A DNA stretch of 61,480 bases from Pelomonas sp. Root1217 (GCF_001425705.1 NZ_LMDC01000030.1:301500-362979); one strand, 5' to 3'; positions 1 through 8,962 are shown, counted from the first letter of the stretch. The notes: a model not told the origin generated them from the letters alone. Made by a program: numbers and translations.

Positions 1-460
1 TGGACACGCCGCTGACGACGAGCAGGGCGAGCAGATAACCACCGACTGTCGTGGCGGCGATCAGGTCCAGGCCCGGGATGGCGGTTTCCTTGATCTGGCC
101 GCCGAGCAACCAGGCGCCGAGGCCGGCCGCAAGCAGCGTGGCGAGCATGCGGCGCAACGGGCTGACTCGCTTGGTCAGGTCCTCGATGACGCCGGACGTA
201 AAGGCCGGTGTACTGCAAAGGAGCAACAACGCCGCGGCGTGCCGCATGGCTGGGTAACGCCATGCCAGCAGAGCCGTACCTACGGCGAAACCACCAAAGA
301 TAGCCACTCCACCAACGCGGGGCACCGGCCGGGAGTGGAACTTTTGCGGGCCGGACAGGTCATGGTCAGCGGACAGTGCACCATGCAAGTGCGATGAACG
401 AATGATCAACAACGTCACGGCCGCAGCGACGACAAAACTTAGCGCAAGAATAGGCAGCAT
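1..460 (-). CDS. WecA/WbpL-type polyprenyl-phosphate sugar-1-phosphate transferase (partial, C-terminus off the left edge)
   Basis: About 153 N-terminal codons are visible. The start is the ATG at 460-458, and the frame runs open off the left edge. The protein begins with a membrane segment (residues 2-20), then shows HSRPVPRVGG (about residues 42-51), the hallmark of the MraY/WecA family, and later a GVIEDLTKR segment matching the family's acidic cytoplasmic loop. Further hydrophobic stretches follow. Family members transfer a GlcNAc-, FucNAc- or QuiNAc-1-phosphate from UDP-sugar to undecaprenyl phosphate in the inner membrane, which starts O-antigen assembly. The gene is divergent from the export gene at 587, with about 126 bases between the two starts. 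The exact substrate cannot be told from this fragment. Confidence 0.85.
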   Translation of the reverse strand, partial: MLPILALSFVVAAAVTLLIIRSSHLHGALSADHDLSGPQKFHSRPVPRVGGVAIFGGFAVGTALLAWRYPAMRHAAALLLLCSTPAFTSGVIEDLTKRVSPLRRMLATLLAAGLGAWLLGGQIKETAIPGLDLIAATTVGGYLLALLVVSGVS

Positions 461-586
461 GAAACCTACAGGGCGGGCGGAATAGGACCACGCGTTGAGC
501 GGCCGTTCCGTCTTTCGAATCAATCTAGGGAGTGTACCTAGGGCGCCAGACGGCCCGGTTGGAGTAGCGCGAGAGGCGAGGGACTC

Positions 587-2620
587 GTGGCGATGGCTAG
601 AATCCGCGCCGCTTTGCGCCTTATTGCCTTGCGCCAACTACGGCGTTGCTTCATAACTTTTGCCACCCCAATGACTATTCCCGGCTCCTGGGAAACATCC
701 CGATCGTTGAGTTGCGTTTGGCCATGCCGAATTCGAAGTAGCCTGGTGGCCCTGGGCATTACCCTGTTCTCAGGGCTGACCAGTCTCGCCGTTGCTGCCA
801 ACGACACCCAAGAGGTCTCAGCCACGGGGCCGGTCAGGCTGGTAGTGCCCGCACGGCCAGCGAACGCTGACGCAGGAAATGAATCGCTGACACCGCTTCG
901 AGACCGCGAACTCGATCGAGATCGAGATCGAGATCGAGATCCGTTAAGCCCTACGTTGCAAGATCCATCTGGGCGCAAGCCGCTGCTGACCGAATTCGAA
1001 CGCCACGTTCGCCGTAGCGCTGGCGAAGACTCGGAGGTTCGCAGGTTTGGCGCCGAGTTGCTCTCTCAACGCAACTTCCCTCAAGGCGAGGCATCCAGCC
1101 AGATCCCTCAGGACTACATCATCAGCGTCGGTGACGAACTGGCGGTCAACCTGTGGGGCTCGGTCGAAGCCGATCTGCGTCTCATCGTTGACCGCAGTGG
1201 CCGCATCACCATTCCGCGCGTCGGCCCTGTCATGGTGGCGGGCCTGCGATATGCAGACCTCAATGCAGCGATCGACCAGCGGATAGGACAAGTCTTCCGC
1301 AACTACCGCCTCAGCACCTCGCTCGGCAAGCTTCGCAGCATCCGTGTATATGTCACCGGCTTTACTCAACGCCCGGGGGCCTATGCGGTCAGCAGCCTGT
1401 CCACCATCGTCAATGCGCTGGTCCAGTCAGGCGGCCCTTCTGCCGCGGGCAGCTTTCGCAACATTGAATTGCGGCGCGGCAGCAAGCTCGTGAGCCAGTT
1501 CGACATGTATGACTTGCTGCTGCGTGGCGACAAGAGCGCCGACCGCGTGCTGCAAGCGGATGATGTCGTGCATATCGGCCCCGTCGGTCAGCAGGTTGCC
1601 CTGATCGGCAGTGTCAATCGCCAGGGGATCTTCGAGCTCAAACCCGGGGAGGTCGTTGACGATCTGCTGTTGATGGGCGGTGGCTTGAATGCAGTAGCCG
1701 ACCGCACGCGATTGGCCGTCGAAAGTTTGGACACCCGCAACGACATCAGGATCGCTGAGCTCAAATTGCCGGCGCAGAGTCGCTTGAACCTGAAGGGGGG
1801 CGATGTCGTCCGCGCCTTCAATGCCCTCGATGCGGTGCTGCCGCAGCACCGTCAGAACAAGCGTGTGCGCATTGAAGGCGAGGTACAGCGGCCTGGCGAC
1901 TACATCCTGCCGCCCACCAGCACGCTGAACGATGCGGTCACTGCGGCGGGCGGCCTCACGCCCGGTGCCTTTGTCTATGGAGCCGAATTCAATCGAGAGA
2001 GTGTTCGCATCACCCAGCAAGCTCAGTACGAGCGCGCGCTGCGGGACCTGGAGACCGAGTTCGCGCGCATCCAGGTGACCCAGAAGGCACTGACCGCTGA
2101 CGAAGCCAGTGCACAGGGAGCCCGCGCGCAGAGTTCGGGGCGCCTGATCGAACGTCTTCGTGCGGTCCGACCGACCGGTCGCATCGTGTTGCAAATACAG
2201 CCCGCGGCCACCAACCTGCCGGACCTTTCTCTTGAGGACGGTGATCGACTGGTAGTGCCAGCCCGTCCCTCGACGGTGGGTGTGTTCGGCAGCGTCTTCA
2301 ATGGCGGCAGCTTCGTCTTCAACCCAGGCGCCAGCCTTGATGACATGCTCAAGCTCGCCGGTGGGCCGACTCGTGGCGCGGACAACGCAAGCACCTTCGT
2401 CATCCGCGCCAACGGCAGCGTGGTCAGTGCCAAGCAGCAATCCAGTGGATGGATTTCGTTGAGTAGCGGCTTCGCAACGCTGCCCGCACTGCCCGGAGAC
2501 ACCATCTTCGTTCCGGAGGACCTGACGCGCACGAGCTTCAGCCAGGAAGCCAAGGAATGGACGCAGATCCTCTATCAGTTCGGCCTGGGTGCTGCCGCAT
2601 TGAAGACCCTCAAGAACTAA
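587..2620 (+). CDS. SLBB-domain polysaccharide export protein (Wza-like)
   Basis: Up to 677 residues. A hydrophobic segment ending in LTSLAVAAND looks like a signal peptide, so the protein is probably exported. From about residue 175 a polysaccharide-export domain begins (DYIISVGDELAVNLWG), followed by several soluble-ligand-binding beta-grasp (SLBB) repeats near residues 255, 340, 430 and 560. Proteins of this type form the outer-membrane or periplasmic exit channel for capsule or O-antigen. The start is uncertain. The frame opens at GTG 587 and ATG 593, but the signal peptide fits better with ATG 671 or a TTG near 709, and a TAGAAT box at 598-603 could be a promoter -10. The Wzz-type gene follows after 9 bases, so they are probably co-transcribed. 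Confidence 0.9.
   Translation: MAMARIRAALRLIALRQLRRCFITFATPMTIPGSWETSRSLSCVWPCRIRSSLVALGITLFSGLTSLAVAANDTQEVSATGPVRLVVPARPANADAGNESLTPLRDRELDRDRDRDRDPLSPTLQDPSGRKPLLTEFERHVRRSAGEDSEVRRFGAELLSQRNFPQGEASSQIPQDYIISVGDELAVNLWGSVEADLRLIVDRSGRITIPRVGPVMVAGLRYADLNAAIDQRIGQVFRNYRLSTSLGKLRSIRVYVTGFTQRPGAYAVSSLSTIVNALVQSGGPSAAGSFRNIELRRGSKLVSQFDMYDLLLRGDKSADRVLQADDVVHIGPVGQQVALIGSVNRQGIFELKPGEVVDDLLLMGGGLNAVADRTRLAVESLDTRNDIRIAELKLPAQSRLNLKGGDVVRAFNALDAVLPQHRQNKRVRIEGEVQRPGDYILPPTSTLNDAVTAAGGLTPGAFVYGAEFNRESVRITQQAQYERALRDLETEFARIQVTQKALTADEASAQGARAQSSGRLIERLRAVRPTGRIVLQIQPAATNLPDLSLEDGDRLVVPARPSTVGVFGSVFNGGSFVFNPGASLDDMLKLAGGPTRGADNASTFVIRANGSVVSAKQQSSGWISLSSGFATLPALPGDTIFVPEDLTRTSFSQEAKEWTQILYQFGLGAAALKTLKN
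915..940 (+). repeat. Hexanucleotide tandem repeat inside the export gene
   Basis: The unit ATCGAG occurs four times in perfect tandem (915-938), plus two further bases. It encodes an alternating Asp-Arg run between the predicted signal peptide and the first folded domain of the SLBB protein. A 6-base unit keeps the frame when the copy number changes, so the linker can lengthen or shorten by two residues without breaking the gene. Confidence 0.9.
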
Positions 2621-2629
2621 GAGCAAGCC

Positions 2630-3727
2630 TTGTCGACACTTCCCTCCGGCGCGGCGAGCTCGCCCGCAGAACCAGAATTGACCCTGTCCGATTTCGCCGC
2701 AGCGCTCCTCGCGCGTTGGCGATTGGTAGTTGGCGCCCCGCTTGCTGCTGCCGTGCTGGCTCTAGGGGTGAGCTATCTGATCAAGCCGACCTTCACGGCT
2801 CGCACCACCTTCATGCCACCCCAGCAGCAGGGCGCTGCGACCGGTGCTCTGGCATCCCTGGGTGCGCTGGCTGGCCTGTCGGGCGCCGTGCGCAATACGG
2901 GAGATCAGTACGTCACTTTCGCGCTGAGCCGCACCGTCGCCGACCGAATGCTGGAGCGCTTTGATCTGAAAACGGTCTATGAAGAGAAACTGTCTCATGA
3001 TGCAAGGCTGAAGCTGACGGGTCACACGTGGGTCAGCCTGGGCAAGAAGGACGGCGTGATCACCCTTGAGGTTGACGACCATGATCCCAAGCGCGCGGCA
3101 GACATGGCCAACGCGTATGTTGAAGAGTTGCGCAAGCTCACCTCCAGGCTGACCCTGACCGAAGCGCAGCAGCGGCGCGCCTTCTTCGAAGGGCAACTCA
3201 AGCAGGTGCGCGCCAAGCTGGACGCCGCTCAGGCAGCGTTGCAGGGCAGCGGCGTGTCGGTCGAGACGATCAAGGCCGAGCCCAAGGCCGCGGTGGACGC
3301 CTTGGCCAAACTGCGAGCAGAACTTACCAGCGCTGAGGTGCGGCTACAGATGCTGAGTAGCAGCCTGGCCGAGAGCACGCCCGAAGTGCGGCAGCAGACC
3401 GCCGCTATCAGCCGCTTGCGCAGCGAACTGACCCGTGCCGGCCAAGCTGAACAGTCGACAGCGGGGGGCTACGTCGGCGCCTATCGCGAGTTCAAGTACC
3501 AGGAAAGCCTGTTCGACCTGATCGCTCGCCAGTACGAGCTAGCGCGCGTGGACGAAAGCCGCGATGGCGGCCAATTGCAGATCATTGATGCCGCCCAAGT
3601 GCCTGAGCGCAAGTCCAAGCCCAAGCGCAGCCTGTTCATGCTGGCCGGTTTTGCGCTGGCCCTGCTCGCTGTGGGTGCATACACCAAGCTGGCATTGGGT
3701 CGCGAACGCGCAAAGCGCCGAACCTAG
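2630..3727 (+). CDS. Wzz/KpsE-type chain-length determinant protein
   Basis: 365 residues from a TTG start 9 bases after the export gene. There are two membrane segments, near residues 30-52 and 335-356, which flank a long periplasmic region rich in Ala/Gln/Leu heptads (about 170-290, probable coiled coil). The motif PPQQQG after the first membrane helix and the proline-containing segment before the second are typical of Wzz and polysaccharide co-polymerases. No Walker motif or tyrosine-kinase domain follows, so this is the Wzz/KpsE type, not a full Wzc. It is expected to set glycan chain length together with the Wzy polymerase encoded downstream. TTG is the only start that retains the N-terminal Wzz domain intact. 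Confidence 0.88.
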   Translation: MSTLPSGAASSPAEPELTLSDFAAALLARWRLVVGAPLAAAVLALGVSYLIKPTFTARTTFMPPQQQGAATGALASLGALAGLSGAVRNTGDQYVTFALSRTVADRMLERFDLKTVYEEKLSHDARLKLTGHTWVSLGKKDGVITLEVDDHDPKRAADMANAYVEELRKLTSRLTLTEAQQRRAFFEGQLKQVRAKLDAAQAALQGSGVSVETIKAEPKAAVDALAKLRAELTSAEVRLQMLSSSLAESTPEVRQQTAAISRLRSELTRAGQAEQSTAGGYVGAYREFKYQESLFDLIARQYELARVDESRDGGQLQIIDAAQVPERKSKPKRSLFMLAGFALALLAVGAYTKLALGRERAKRRT

Positions 3728-3816
3728 ATCACCGATCTCTGTGCAGGCCCAGCCCTGCCCGGGGCACCTCAGCTCATTGCAGAGCAAATACCGAATGAAT
3801 GTCTTTTCGAAGCCTA

Positions 3817-3969
3817 TCGGTCCGCGCCTGCGACGAAGCTGGCGTCCGTCTCTTCGTCGTCAAGCAGAACCGCCGCAATCAGACGCTGCAGTTGCTCAAG
3901 AAGACCATGACGTCCGGCCGCTTCGGCCGCATCCAGATGGTCAACGTCAACGTGTTGTCGAAGCACTGA
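3817..3969 (+). pseudogene. Fragment of a WbpB/WlbA-like sugar dehydrogenase (Gfo/Idh/MocA family)
   Basis: About 50 codons in one frame read as VRACDEAGVRLFVVKQNRRN, followed by the family's LQLLKK and GRFGRIQMVNVNV segments, and then stop at 3967-3969. This is the middle of a UDP-GlcNAc-uronate 3-dehydrogenase, including the KQNRRN active-site neighbourhood. Such enzymes are normally above 310 residues. No start, no NAD-binding Rossmann half and no C-terminus are present, so this is a remnant. Functionally it belongs to the UDP-ManNAc3NAc-uronate pathway (WbpA-B-E-D-I), which suggests the locus once made a different sugar. It lies in a 480-base stretch without intact genes. Confidence 0.75.
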
Positions 3970-3997
3970 CGCAGGCCTTGCACTGAGAGCGCTGCCG

Positions 3998-4105
3998 ATG
4001 CCACAAAGTGATTTCTCGCGCAACATCGTCCCGCTGCTGGGCGGGGCCACGATCGCGCTCGCCATTCCCGTGTTGATCGGCGCCGCCTCGCTTGCCAAGG
4101 CAGTT
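3998..4105 (+). pseudogene. Possible N-terminal remnant of a Wzx-type flippase
   Basis: A short open stretch starts at ATG 3998 and reads MPQSDFSRNIVPLLGG followed by ATIALAIPVLIG. The pattern resembles the first membrane helix of oligosaccharide flippases. In this same window the flippase at 49391 starts with TLTLLAGSALAQAIPLLLG. After about 36 residues the similarity ends and the frame becomes low-complexity until the intact wzx at 4207. I infer a truncated flippase start left by recombination. The match is short, so confidence is moderate. Confidence 0.4.
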
Positions 4106-4206
4106 GACGGCAAGCGCCACCGAGCCGGCACCGACGGAGTGAGAAACGCCGACACGAATCGCCAGTGGCTTGACTGCAGGGCCGCTAGCGGGCTGCGTCG
4201 CACCGA

Positions 4207-5676
4207 ATGAGCAGCGCCTCCCACCGCCAGATCTTCAAGTCGACCCTGATCACGGGCGGCGCCACGGCCATCACGCTCGTCGCCGGACTGGTCAAGGTCA
4301 AGGCACTGGCCGTGCTGGGTGGCCCCGTCGCGATCGGCTTGATGGGGATCTACCAGAGCATCGTGAGCACCGCAGCCACCGTCGCCGGATGCGGCCTGCC
4401 GAACAGCGCCGTGCGCGCCCTTGCGGCGCAAGGCGCGGACGGCGCCCGGACTGCGGGCCTGTGGCGTGCGATGCTGGTCGCCACCCTGTTGCTGGGCCTG
4501 GGTGCGACCGTCCTGCTGACGCTAGGCGCTGGGCTTGTCGGCCAGTGGCTCATCCATGCGCCGATCTCCGTGCCGCAGGCACTGGTCCTCTCCGTCGGCG
4601 TGGCGACCGCCATGCTCTTCGCGATGCAGACGGCGCTGCTGCAGGGCCTTCGCCGCATCGGCGACCTGGCCCTCGTCAGCATCGCTTCCGCAGTCCTTGG
4701 CGCCGCCATCAGCTTGCTGCCGGTGCTGCTGGATTGGCCGCACGCCATCATCTGGTTCGTGGTCATGTCGCCGCTGTGCAGCACCGCATTGACCGCCGCC
4801 GGCCTGCATTTCAAGCGCATCGTCCCGGTCCGGTCGGGGAACGTGCCACCGATGGGTCCGCTGCTTGGCCCCATGTTCAAGCTCGGCCTGCCCATCATGG
4901 CCGCAAACCTCGCGATGATGGGCACCCAGCTCGCCGCCCGCGGCGTCGTCTTCGGCAGCCTGGGGGCCGACGCCGCCGGCCAGTTCCAGGCCGCCTGGGC
5001 GATCTCGACCACCTATGGCACCTTTGTGCTTTCCGCGATGGCGGCGGACTACTTCCCGCGCCTGTCCACGCTGTATGCGCAGTCCGAGGCGCAGGCCGCG
5101 TCCCGGCTGGTCAATCAGCAGGCTGACATGACGCAGACCCTGTCCGGCCCCCTGCTGCTCGCCCTGATCGCGTTCAGCCCGCTGGCGGTCACCCTGCTCT
5201 ACTCGCGCGAGTTCGGGCCAGCCTCCGAACTGCTGCGCTGGCTGGCCCTGGGCGATGTGCTCAAGGTTCTGGGCTGGCCCATCCGCTACATCCTGCTGGC
5301 GGCCGGCAAGGGTGGACTCTTCATCGTGGGCGAAGTGGTCTGGGGCGCGAGCTATCTCGCGGCCCTGTATTTCCTGCTGGCCGATCACGGCCTGGACATC
5401 GCCGGCATCGGCTATGTCGCGGCCTATCTCGTCCAACTGGCCTTCTTCCTCGCGGCGGGTCGGCTGCTGATCGGCCTGCGCATCAGCCTTCACAACCTGC
5501 TGTTCGCCGTCGCCCTCCTGGCCCTGGGTGCTGCAATGATCGCCACCCGCTCGCTCCCCTATGCGGGCCTCTATCACGGCGCAGCGATCCTGCTCGTGGC
5601 GGTTTACGCCGTTCACAGGCTCGATCGCATGATCGACATCCGGGACATCCTGCGAAAGCGCCGTGCCCGCCCCTGA
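4207..5676 (+). CDS. Wzx-type O-antigen translocase (flippase 1)
   Basis: 489 residues with about twelve to fourteen hydrophobic helices spread over the full length. It belongs to the polysaccharide transport (PST/MATE-like) superfamily and resembles WzxE-type translocases, beginning with a helix around ITGGATAITLVAGLVKVKAL. It should flip undecaprenyl-diphosphate-linked repeat units across the inner membrane before polymerisation. It begins just after two gene remnants and is followed by a glycosyltransferase whose frame overlaps its 3' end. No strong Shine-Dalgarno is visible before the ATG. Confidence 0.88.
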   Translation: MSSASHRQIFKSTLITGGATAITLVAGLVKVKALAVLGGPVAIGLMGIYQSIVSTAATVAGCGLPNSAVRALAAQGADGARTAGLWRAMLVATLLLGLGATVLLTLGAGLVGQWLIHAPISVPQALVLSVGVATAMLFAMQTALLQGLRRIGDLALVSIASAVLGAAISLLPVLLDWPHAIIWFVVMSPLCSTALTAAGLHFKRIVPVRSGNVPPMGPLLGPMFKLGLPIMAANLAMMGTQLAARGVVFGSLGADAAGQFQAAWAISTTYGTFVLSAMAADYFPRLSTLYAQSEAQAASRLVNQQADMTQTLSGPLLLALIAFSPLAVTLLYSREFGPASELLRWLALGDVLKVLGWPIRYILLAAGKGGLFIVGEVVWGASYLAALYFLLADHGLDIAGIGYVAAYLVQLAFFLAAGRLLIGLRISLHNLLFAVALLALGAAMIATRSLPYAGLYHGAAILLVAVYAVHRLDRMIDIRDILRKRRARP

Positions 5677-5698
5677 GCCCGCGCGGCGTCCTGCAAAC

Positions 5699-6904
5699 AT
5701 GAGCCTGAGCATGTCTACCGCCCCCGTACGACTCCTCGTGGTCGACAACGCCCACATCTATCGCACGCCCGACGGCCGCTACTACGCACCATCGCTCTAC
5801 GACAACGCCTTCTTCAAGCGTTACCTCCAGGTGTTCGAGAGCATCCGCTTCGTAGCAAAGACACGCCACGTCGAGAGCATCGACCCGCAGCGCTTCATCC
5901 TGATCGATGCGCCGGGTCTGGAAATCCATGAGCTCCCCTGGACGCAGGGCATGAAGGCGCTGTTCAAGCGCCTGCCGGCAGTGCTGGCCCGCTACCGTTC
6001 TGCCGGTGAGGGCATGGACTGCGCCATCTACCGCGTCAGCCAGCTGGAAAGCTATATCGCCTTCCTGTTCCGGCGCCGGCGCATGCCCTTCTTCCTCGAG
6101 GTCGTCAACGACCCCGAGACCTTCGTCCACATGCCCCGGATCATGCGCGCTGCCAACCAGTTCATGCTGCGAGTGCTGCTGCGGCGGGCGCGGGGCGCGG
6201 CCTTCGTCACCGAGCACGTGTTGCAGGACAAGTACCTGCCCGACGCGTGCCGCCGCAACCCGCTCTACACCCTGTCGCACTACTCCTCCATCGAGCTGAA
6301 GGCGGACTGGCTCGCGCCACCGCGCGACTTCGCCCCCTTGCCGCGCATCCGCATGGCGCACGTCAGTAATTCAATCGACAACGACATCAAGGGGCACCGA
6401 GCCGCCATCGCCGTCGTCCAGCGCCTGCAGGAGCAAGGTGTCGAGGCAACGCTGACCTGCATCGGTGACGGCAGCGCCGTCGAGGAATTGAAGGCCCTGT
6501 GTACGGAACTCGGCGTGCAGGAGCGGGTGCGTTTCGTCGGCCGCATCCATGACCGCGCCATGCTGCTGGCACAGCTGCGCGAGGCCGATCTGTTCCTGTA
6601 CCCGACCCGCCTGGAAGGACTTCCGCGAGCGGTCATCGAGGCCATGGCCATGGGCCTGCCCACGCTGTCGACGCCGATCGCCGGCATCCCGGAACTGCTC
6701 CCCCCCGCCTACATGTTCGATCCGGACGACATCGCCGGCTTCACCGAGGCCGTCCGCCGCCTCAAGGATGCGCCGGAGGAACTCAGCCGCATGAGCCGCG
6801 ACAATGTGGCGACCTCCCGGAAGTTCGCCAAGGACTTGCTCGACGCGCGCCGCTCCGACTTCTATACCCAGCTGCGGGTCCTTGCCCGCCCTGCCACCGC
6901 CTGA
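5699..6904 (+). CDS. GT4-family glycosyltransferase
   Basis: 401 residues from ATG 5699. The frame also opens at GTG 5663 inside wzx, but the ATG lies just after the wzx stop and gives a normal N-terminus (VRLLVVDNAHIY). The C-terminal half carries the GT-B donor-site pattern YPTRLEGLPRAVIEAMAMG with its paired glutamates, then STPIAGIPELL. The N-terminal acceptor half is less conserved. It probably adds one sugar of the repeat unit at the cytoplasmic face of the inner membrane. Donor and acceptor are not predictable. It is followed after 10 bases by a second transferase-like gene. Confidence 0.85.
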   Translation: MSLSMSTAPVRLLVVDNAHIYRTPDGRYYAPSLYDNAFFKRYLQVFESIRFVAKTRHVESIDPQRFILIDAPGLEIHELPWTQGMKALFKRLPAVLARYRSAGEGMDCAIYRVSQLESYIAFLFRRRRMPFFLEVVNDPETFVHMPRIMRAANQFMLRVLLRRARGAAFVTEHVLQDKYLPDACRRNPLYTLSHYSSIELKADWLAPPRDFAPLPRIRMAHVSNSIDNDIKGHRAAIAVVQRLQEQGVEATLTCIGDGSAVEELKALCTELGVQERVRFVGRIHDRAMLLAQLREADLFLYPTRLEGLPRAVIEAMAMGLPTLSTPIAGIPELLPPAYMFDPDDIAGFTEAVRRLKDAPEELSRMSRDNVATSRKFAKDLLDARRSDFYTQLRVLARPATA

Positions 6905-6914
6905 AGCACGACGC

Positions 6915-7859
6915 ATGCGAGTCCTCTACCTCACCGGCCGCGAGAACGCGCTATACAACCAGCATCGGAATCTGGTGGCCGGGGTGCAGGCGACCGAGTT
7001 CTTTGCCAGCGACGCGCGCTGGGCCAAGCTGGGTCGGCGAGTCATGCGCTCGGTTCCATTTGGCTCGGTCAGCCCCTTCTTCGCCGACTGGATCGGCCGG
7101 GCGCACGAGTTTGACGTGATCCTGCTGACAGGCACCCTGCACAGCCAGCCTATCGGTAACGCGCTCATCCGGCGCGGCCTGCGCGACCGGCTCGTTCACT
7201 GGTTTATGAACCCGATCACACCGGCCGATCGCATCGAACGGCTGCTCGCCCAGGACGTCCCCATCATCACCTTCGATCCGCGCGATGCCGAGCAGTACGG
7301 CCTGCGCCTGGAAACGACTTACTACTTCTCGAGCCTGGCGCCCGAGTCCGCCACGACGCCGGGCCCGACAGGTGCCGACGTGTTCTTCGTTGGCGGCGAT
7401 AAAGGCAGACTGGGTCAGCTGATCCAGCTTCGCCAGCAGTTCGATGCGCTGGGCCTGAGCTCGGACTTCCACATCACCGACACGGGGCACGCCCGCAGCT
7501 CGCCCTCGCATGCCTTCTCGCCTCCCATTCCCTACGCGGAGGTGGTTAGGCGCATCCAGGACTCGCGCTGCCTGCTCGACATCGTCCAGGCAGGCCAGAG
7601 CGGCCTCACGCAAAGGCCGATGGAAGCGCTCTTCCATGGCCGCAAGCTGATCACCAACGAGACCACCCTGGCCGCTCAGGACTTCTACCGCAAGGAAAAC
7701 GTCTTCATCCTCGGGCGCGACGACCCGGCCGGGCTGGCGGCCTTCGTCCGCTCGCCCTATCGGCCGGTGGATCCCGCCGTGCGCGCACGCTACGACTTCC
7801 GCAACTGGATGGCGCGCGTCGCCGCCGGGGTCGCACGATCCGGGGGGCCCCGTCCATGA
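6915..7859 (+). CDS. Putative glycosyltransferase-like polysaccharide biosynthesis protein
   Basis: 314 residues from ATG 6915, 10 bases after the previous stop. The frame is open further upstream, but that part overlaps the preceding gene and is a shadow. I see a Rossmann-like start (MRVLYLTGREN), a central VFFVGGDKGRL segment and a C-terminal stretch with the pattern RPMEALFHGRKLITNE, resembling the donor-binding end of GT-B capsule biosynthesis proteins. I do not recognise a characterised enzyme. It overlaps the wzy start by four bases (ATGA), which implies translational coupling and a role in the same repeat unit. Confidence 0.65.
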   Translation: MRVLYLTGRENALYNQHRNLVAGVQATEFFASDARWAKLGRRVMRSVPFGSVSPFFADWIGRAHEFDVILLTGTLHSQPIGNALIRRGLRDRLVHWFMNPITPADRIERLLAQDVPIITFDPRDAEQYGLRLETTYYFSSLAPESATTPGPTGADVFFVGGDKGRLGQLIQLRQQFDALGLSSDFHITDTGHARSSPSHAFSPPIPYAEVVRRIQDSRCLLDIVQAGQSGLTQRPMEALFHGRKLITNETTLAAQDFYRKENVFILGRDDPAGLAAFVRSPYRPVDPAVRARYDFRNWMARVAAGVARSGGPRP

Positions 7860-8926
7860 TCCCCCTCCTACTGCTGGTGGCAACGATCACTGCGCTGGCC
7901 GCGCCGCGTGGCCGGATCGGCTTCGCGCTCCTGATGCTGGCGGTTTTTGCCACCGTGGCAGGCAATATCGACAACCCGGACCGCATCCACTACGTGGACA
8001 ACTTCGAGGGCGTCCGGACCGACGGCGGGAACGCAAGCTTTGAGCCCGGCTACCAATTGCTGGCGTACTCGGCCTCCAGCCTAGGCTTGGACTACGGCGC
8101 CTTCCATTTCGTCATGACCGCCGTCGCGCTGCTGCTGATCGCCCGGACCATCCTGGACCTCTGCGATCAGCCGGGCCTGGCGATGTTCGCCTACCTGTGT
8201 TTTCCCTTCATCTGGGATGTGACACAGGTGCGCAATTTCTACGCGATGGCGCTGATCCTGTTCAGCATGCGCTACCTGCTTGTCGAACAACGCGCCTCGC
8301 CAGCCAAATACGCGCTGACCATCCTGCTGGCCACGATGTTCCACGTCACCTCGGCTTTCTATCTGCTGTTCCTGCTGGCTCGCATACGCAACAGGTTCGT
8401 TCTGTGGGGCATGCTCGCGCTCGGCGCGGGCGCCTACTTCACGCTGTTCAGCGAATTGGTCACCTCGCCGCTGCTCGCCTTCATCGGCGACAAGATCGAC
8501 GTCTACACGACGACCGAGACCAGCATGGTGACCAAGCTCTCGGTCGGAACCTTCTATGCCGCCAGCCTGGTGATGATCTGGTGGGCGGGTCGTAGAATCG
8601 CAGGCCGTGGCCCCGCGGCGCGTGGCCCCGCCGTCATGGGCGTATGGGCGATATCCGGTCCCTTGATCCTGAACATGAACCTGATCGCCGGGCTGTCGAT
8701 ATTGCTGACCTTGGACAACCTCGATTTCATACGGCTCTTTCGCAACATCTTTCTCATCAATTGCATCTTCGTGATCAACGCGATCCGGAGCAGGCGGAGC
8801 GGCGGGATGACCTTGACCTTGAGCTTCCTGCTCTATCTGGTGGTGACGTTCACGGGCTTCGTCGTGGTGACGTCCACCTCCGACATCATCGGCAATGCGA
8901 TTGAGAACAACGCGATCAATGGCTGA
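7856..8926 (+). CDS. EpsG-like O-antigen/exopolysaccharide polymerase (Wzy)
   Basis: 356 residues, strongly hydrophobic with about ten predicted membrane helices. Near the N-terminus it shows DRIHYVDNFE and then FEPGYQLLAY. This acidic/aromatic segment followed by EPGY is characteristic of the EpsG family of Wzy-like polymerases. It is expected to polymerise repeat units on the periplasmic face. Wzy proteins share little sequence, so the assignment rests on topology, this motif and position between transferase genes and the sugar-modifying genes. It is the only polymerase candidate I find in the window, although three flippases are present. Confidence 0.8.
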   Translation: MIPLLLLVATITALAAPRGRIGFALLMLAVFATVAGNIDNPDRIHYVDNFEGVRTDGGNASFEPGYQLLAYSASSLGLDYGAFHFVMTAVALLLIARTILDLCDQPGLAMFAYLCFPFIWDVTQVRNFYAMALILFSMRYLLVEQRASPAKYALTILLATMFHVTSAFYLLFLLARIRNRFVLWGMLALGAGAYFTLFSELVTSPLLAFIGDKIDVYTTTETSMVTKLSVGTFYAASLVMIWWAGRRIAGRGPAARGPAVMGVWAISGPLILNMNLIAGLSILLTLDNLDFIRLFRNIFLINCIFVINAIRSRRSGGMTLTLSFLLYLVVTFTGFVVVTSTSDIIGNAIENNAING

Positions 8927-8962
8927 GGCCAGCAACACACAAGGACCGCAGGTTTCACGCGC

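Noticed and set aside
3564..3986. 140-codon open frame spanning the end of wzz and the remnant region
   Set aside because: Its frame is not the one with WbpB similarity, and its first part overlaps wzz.
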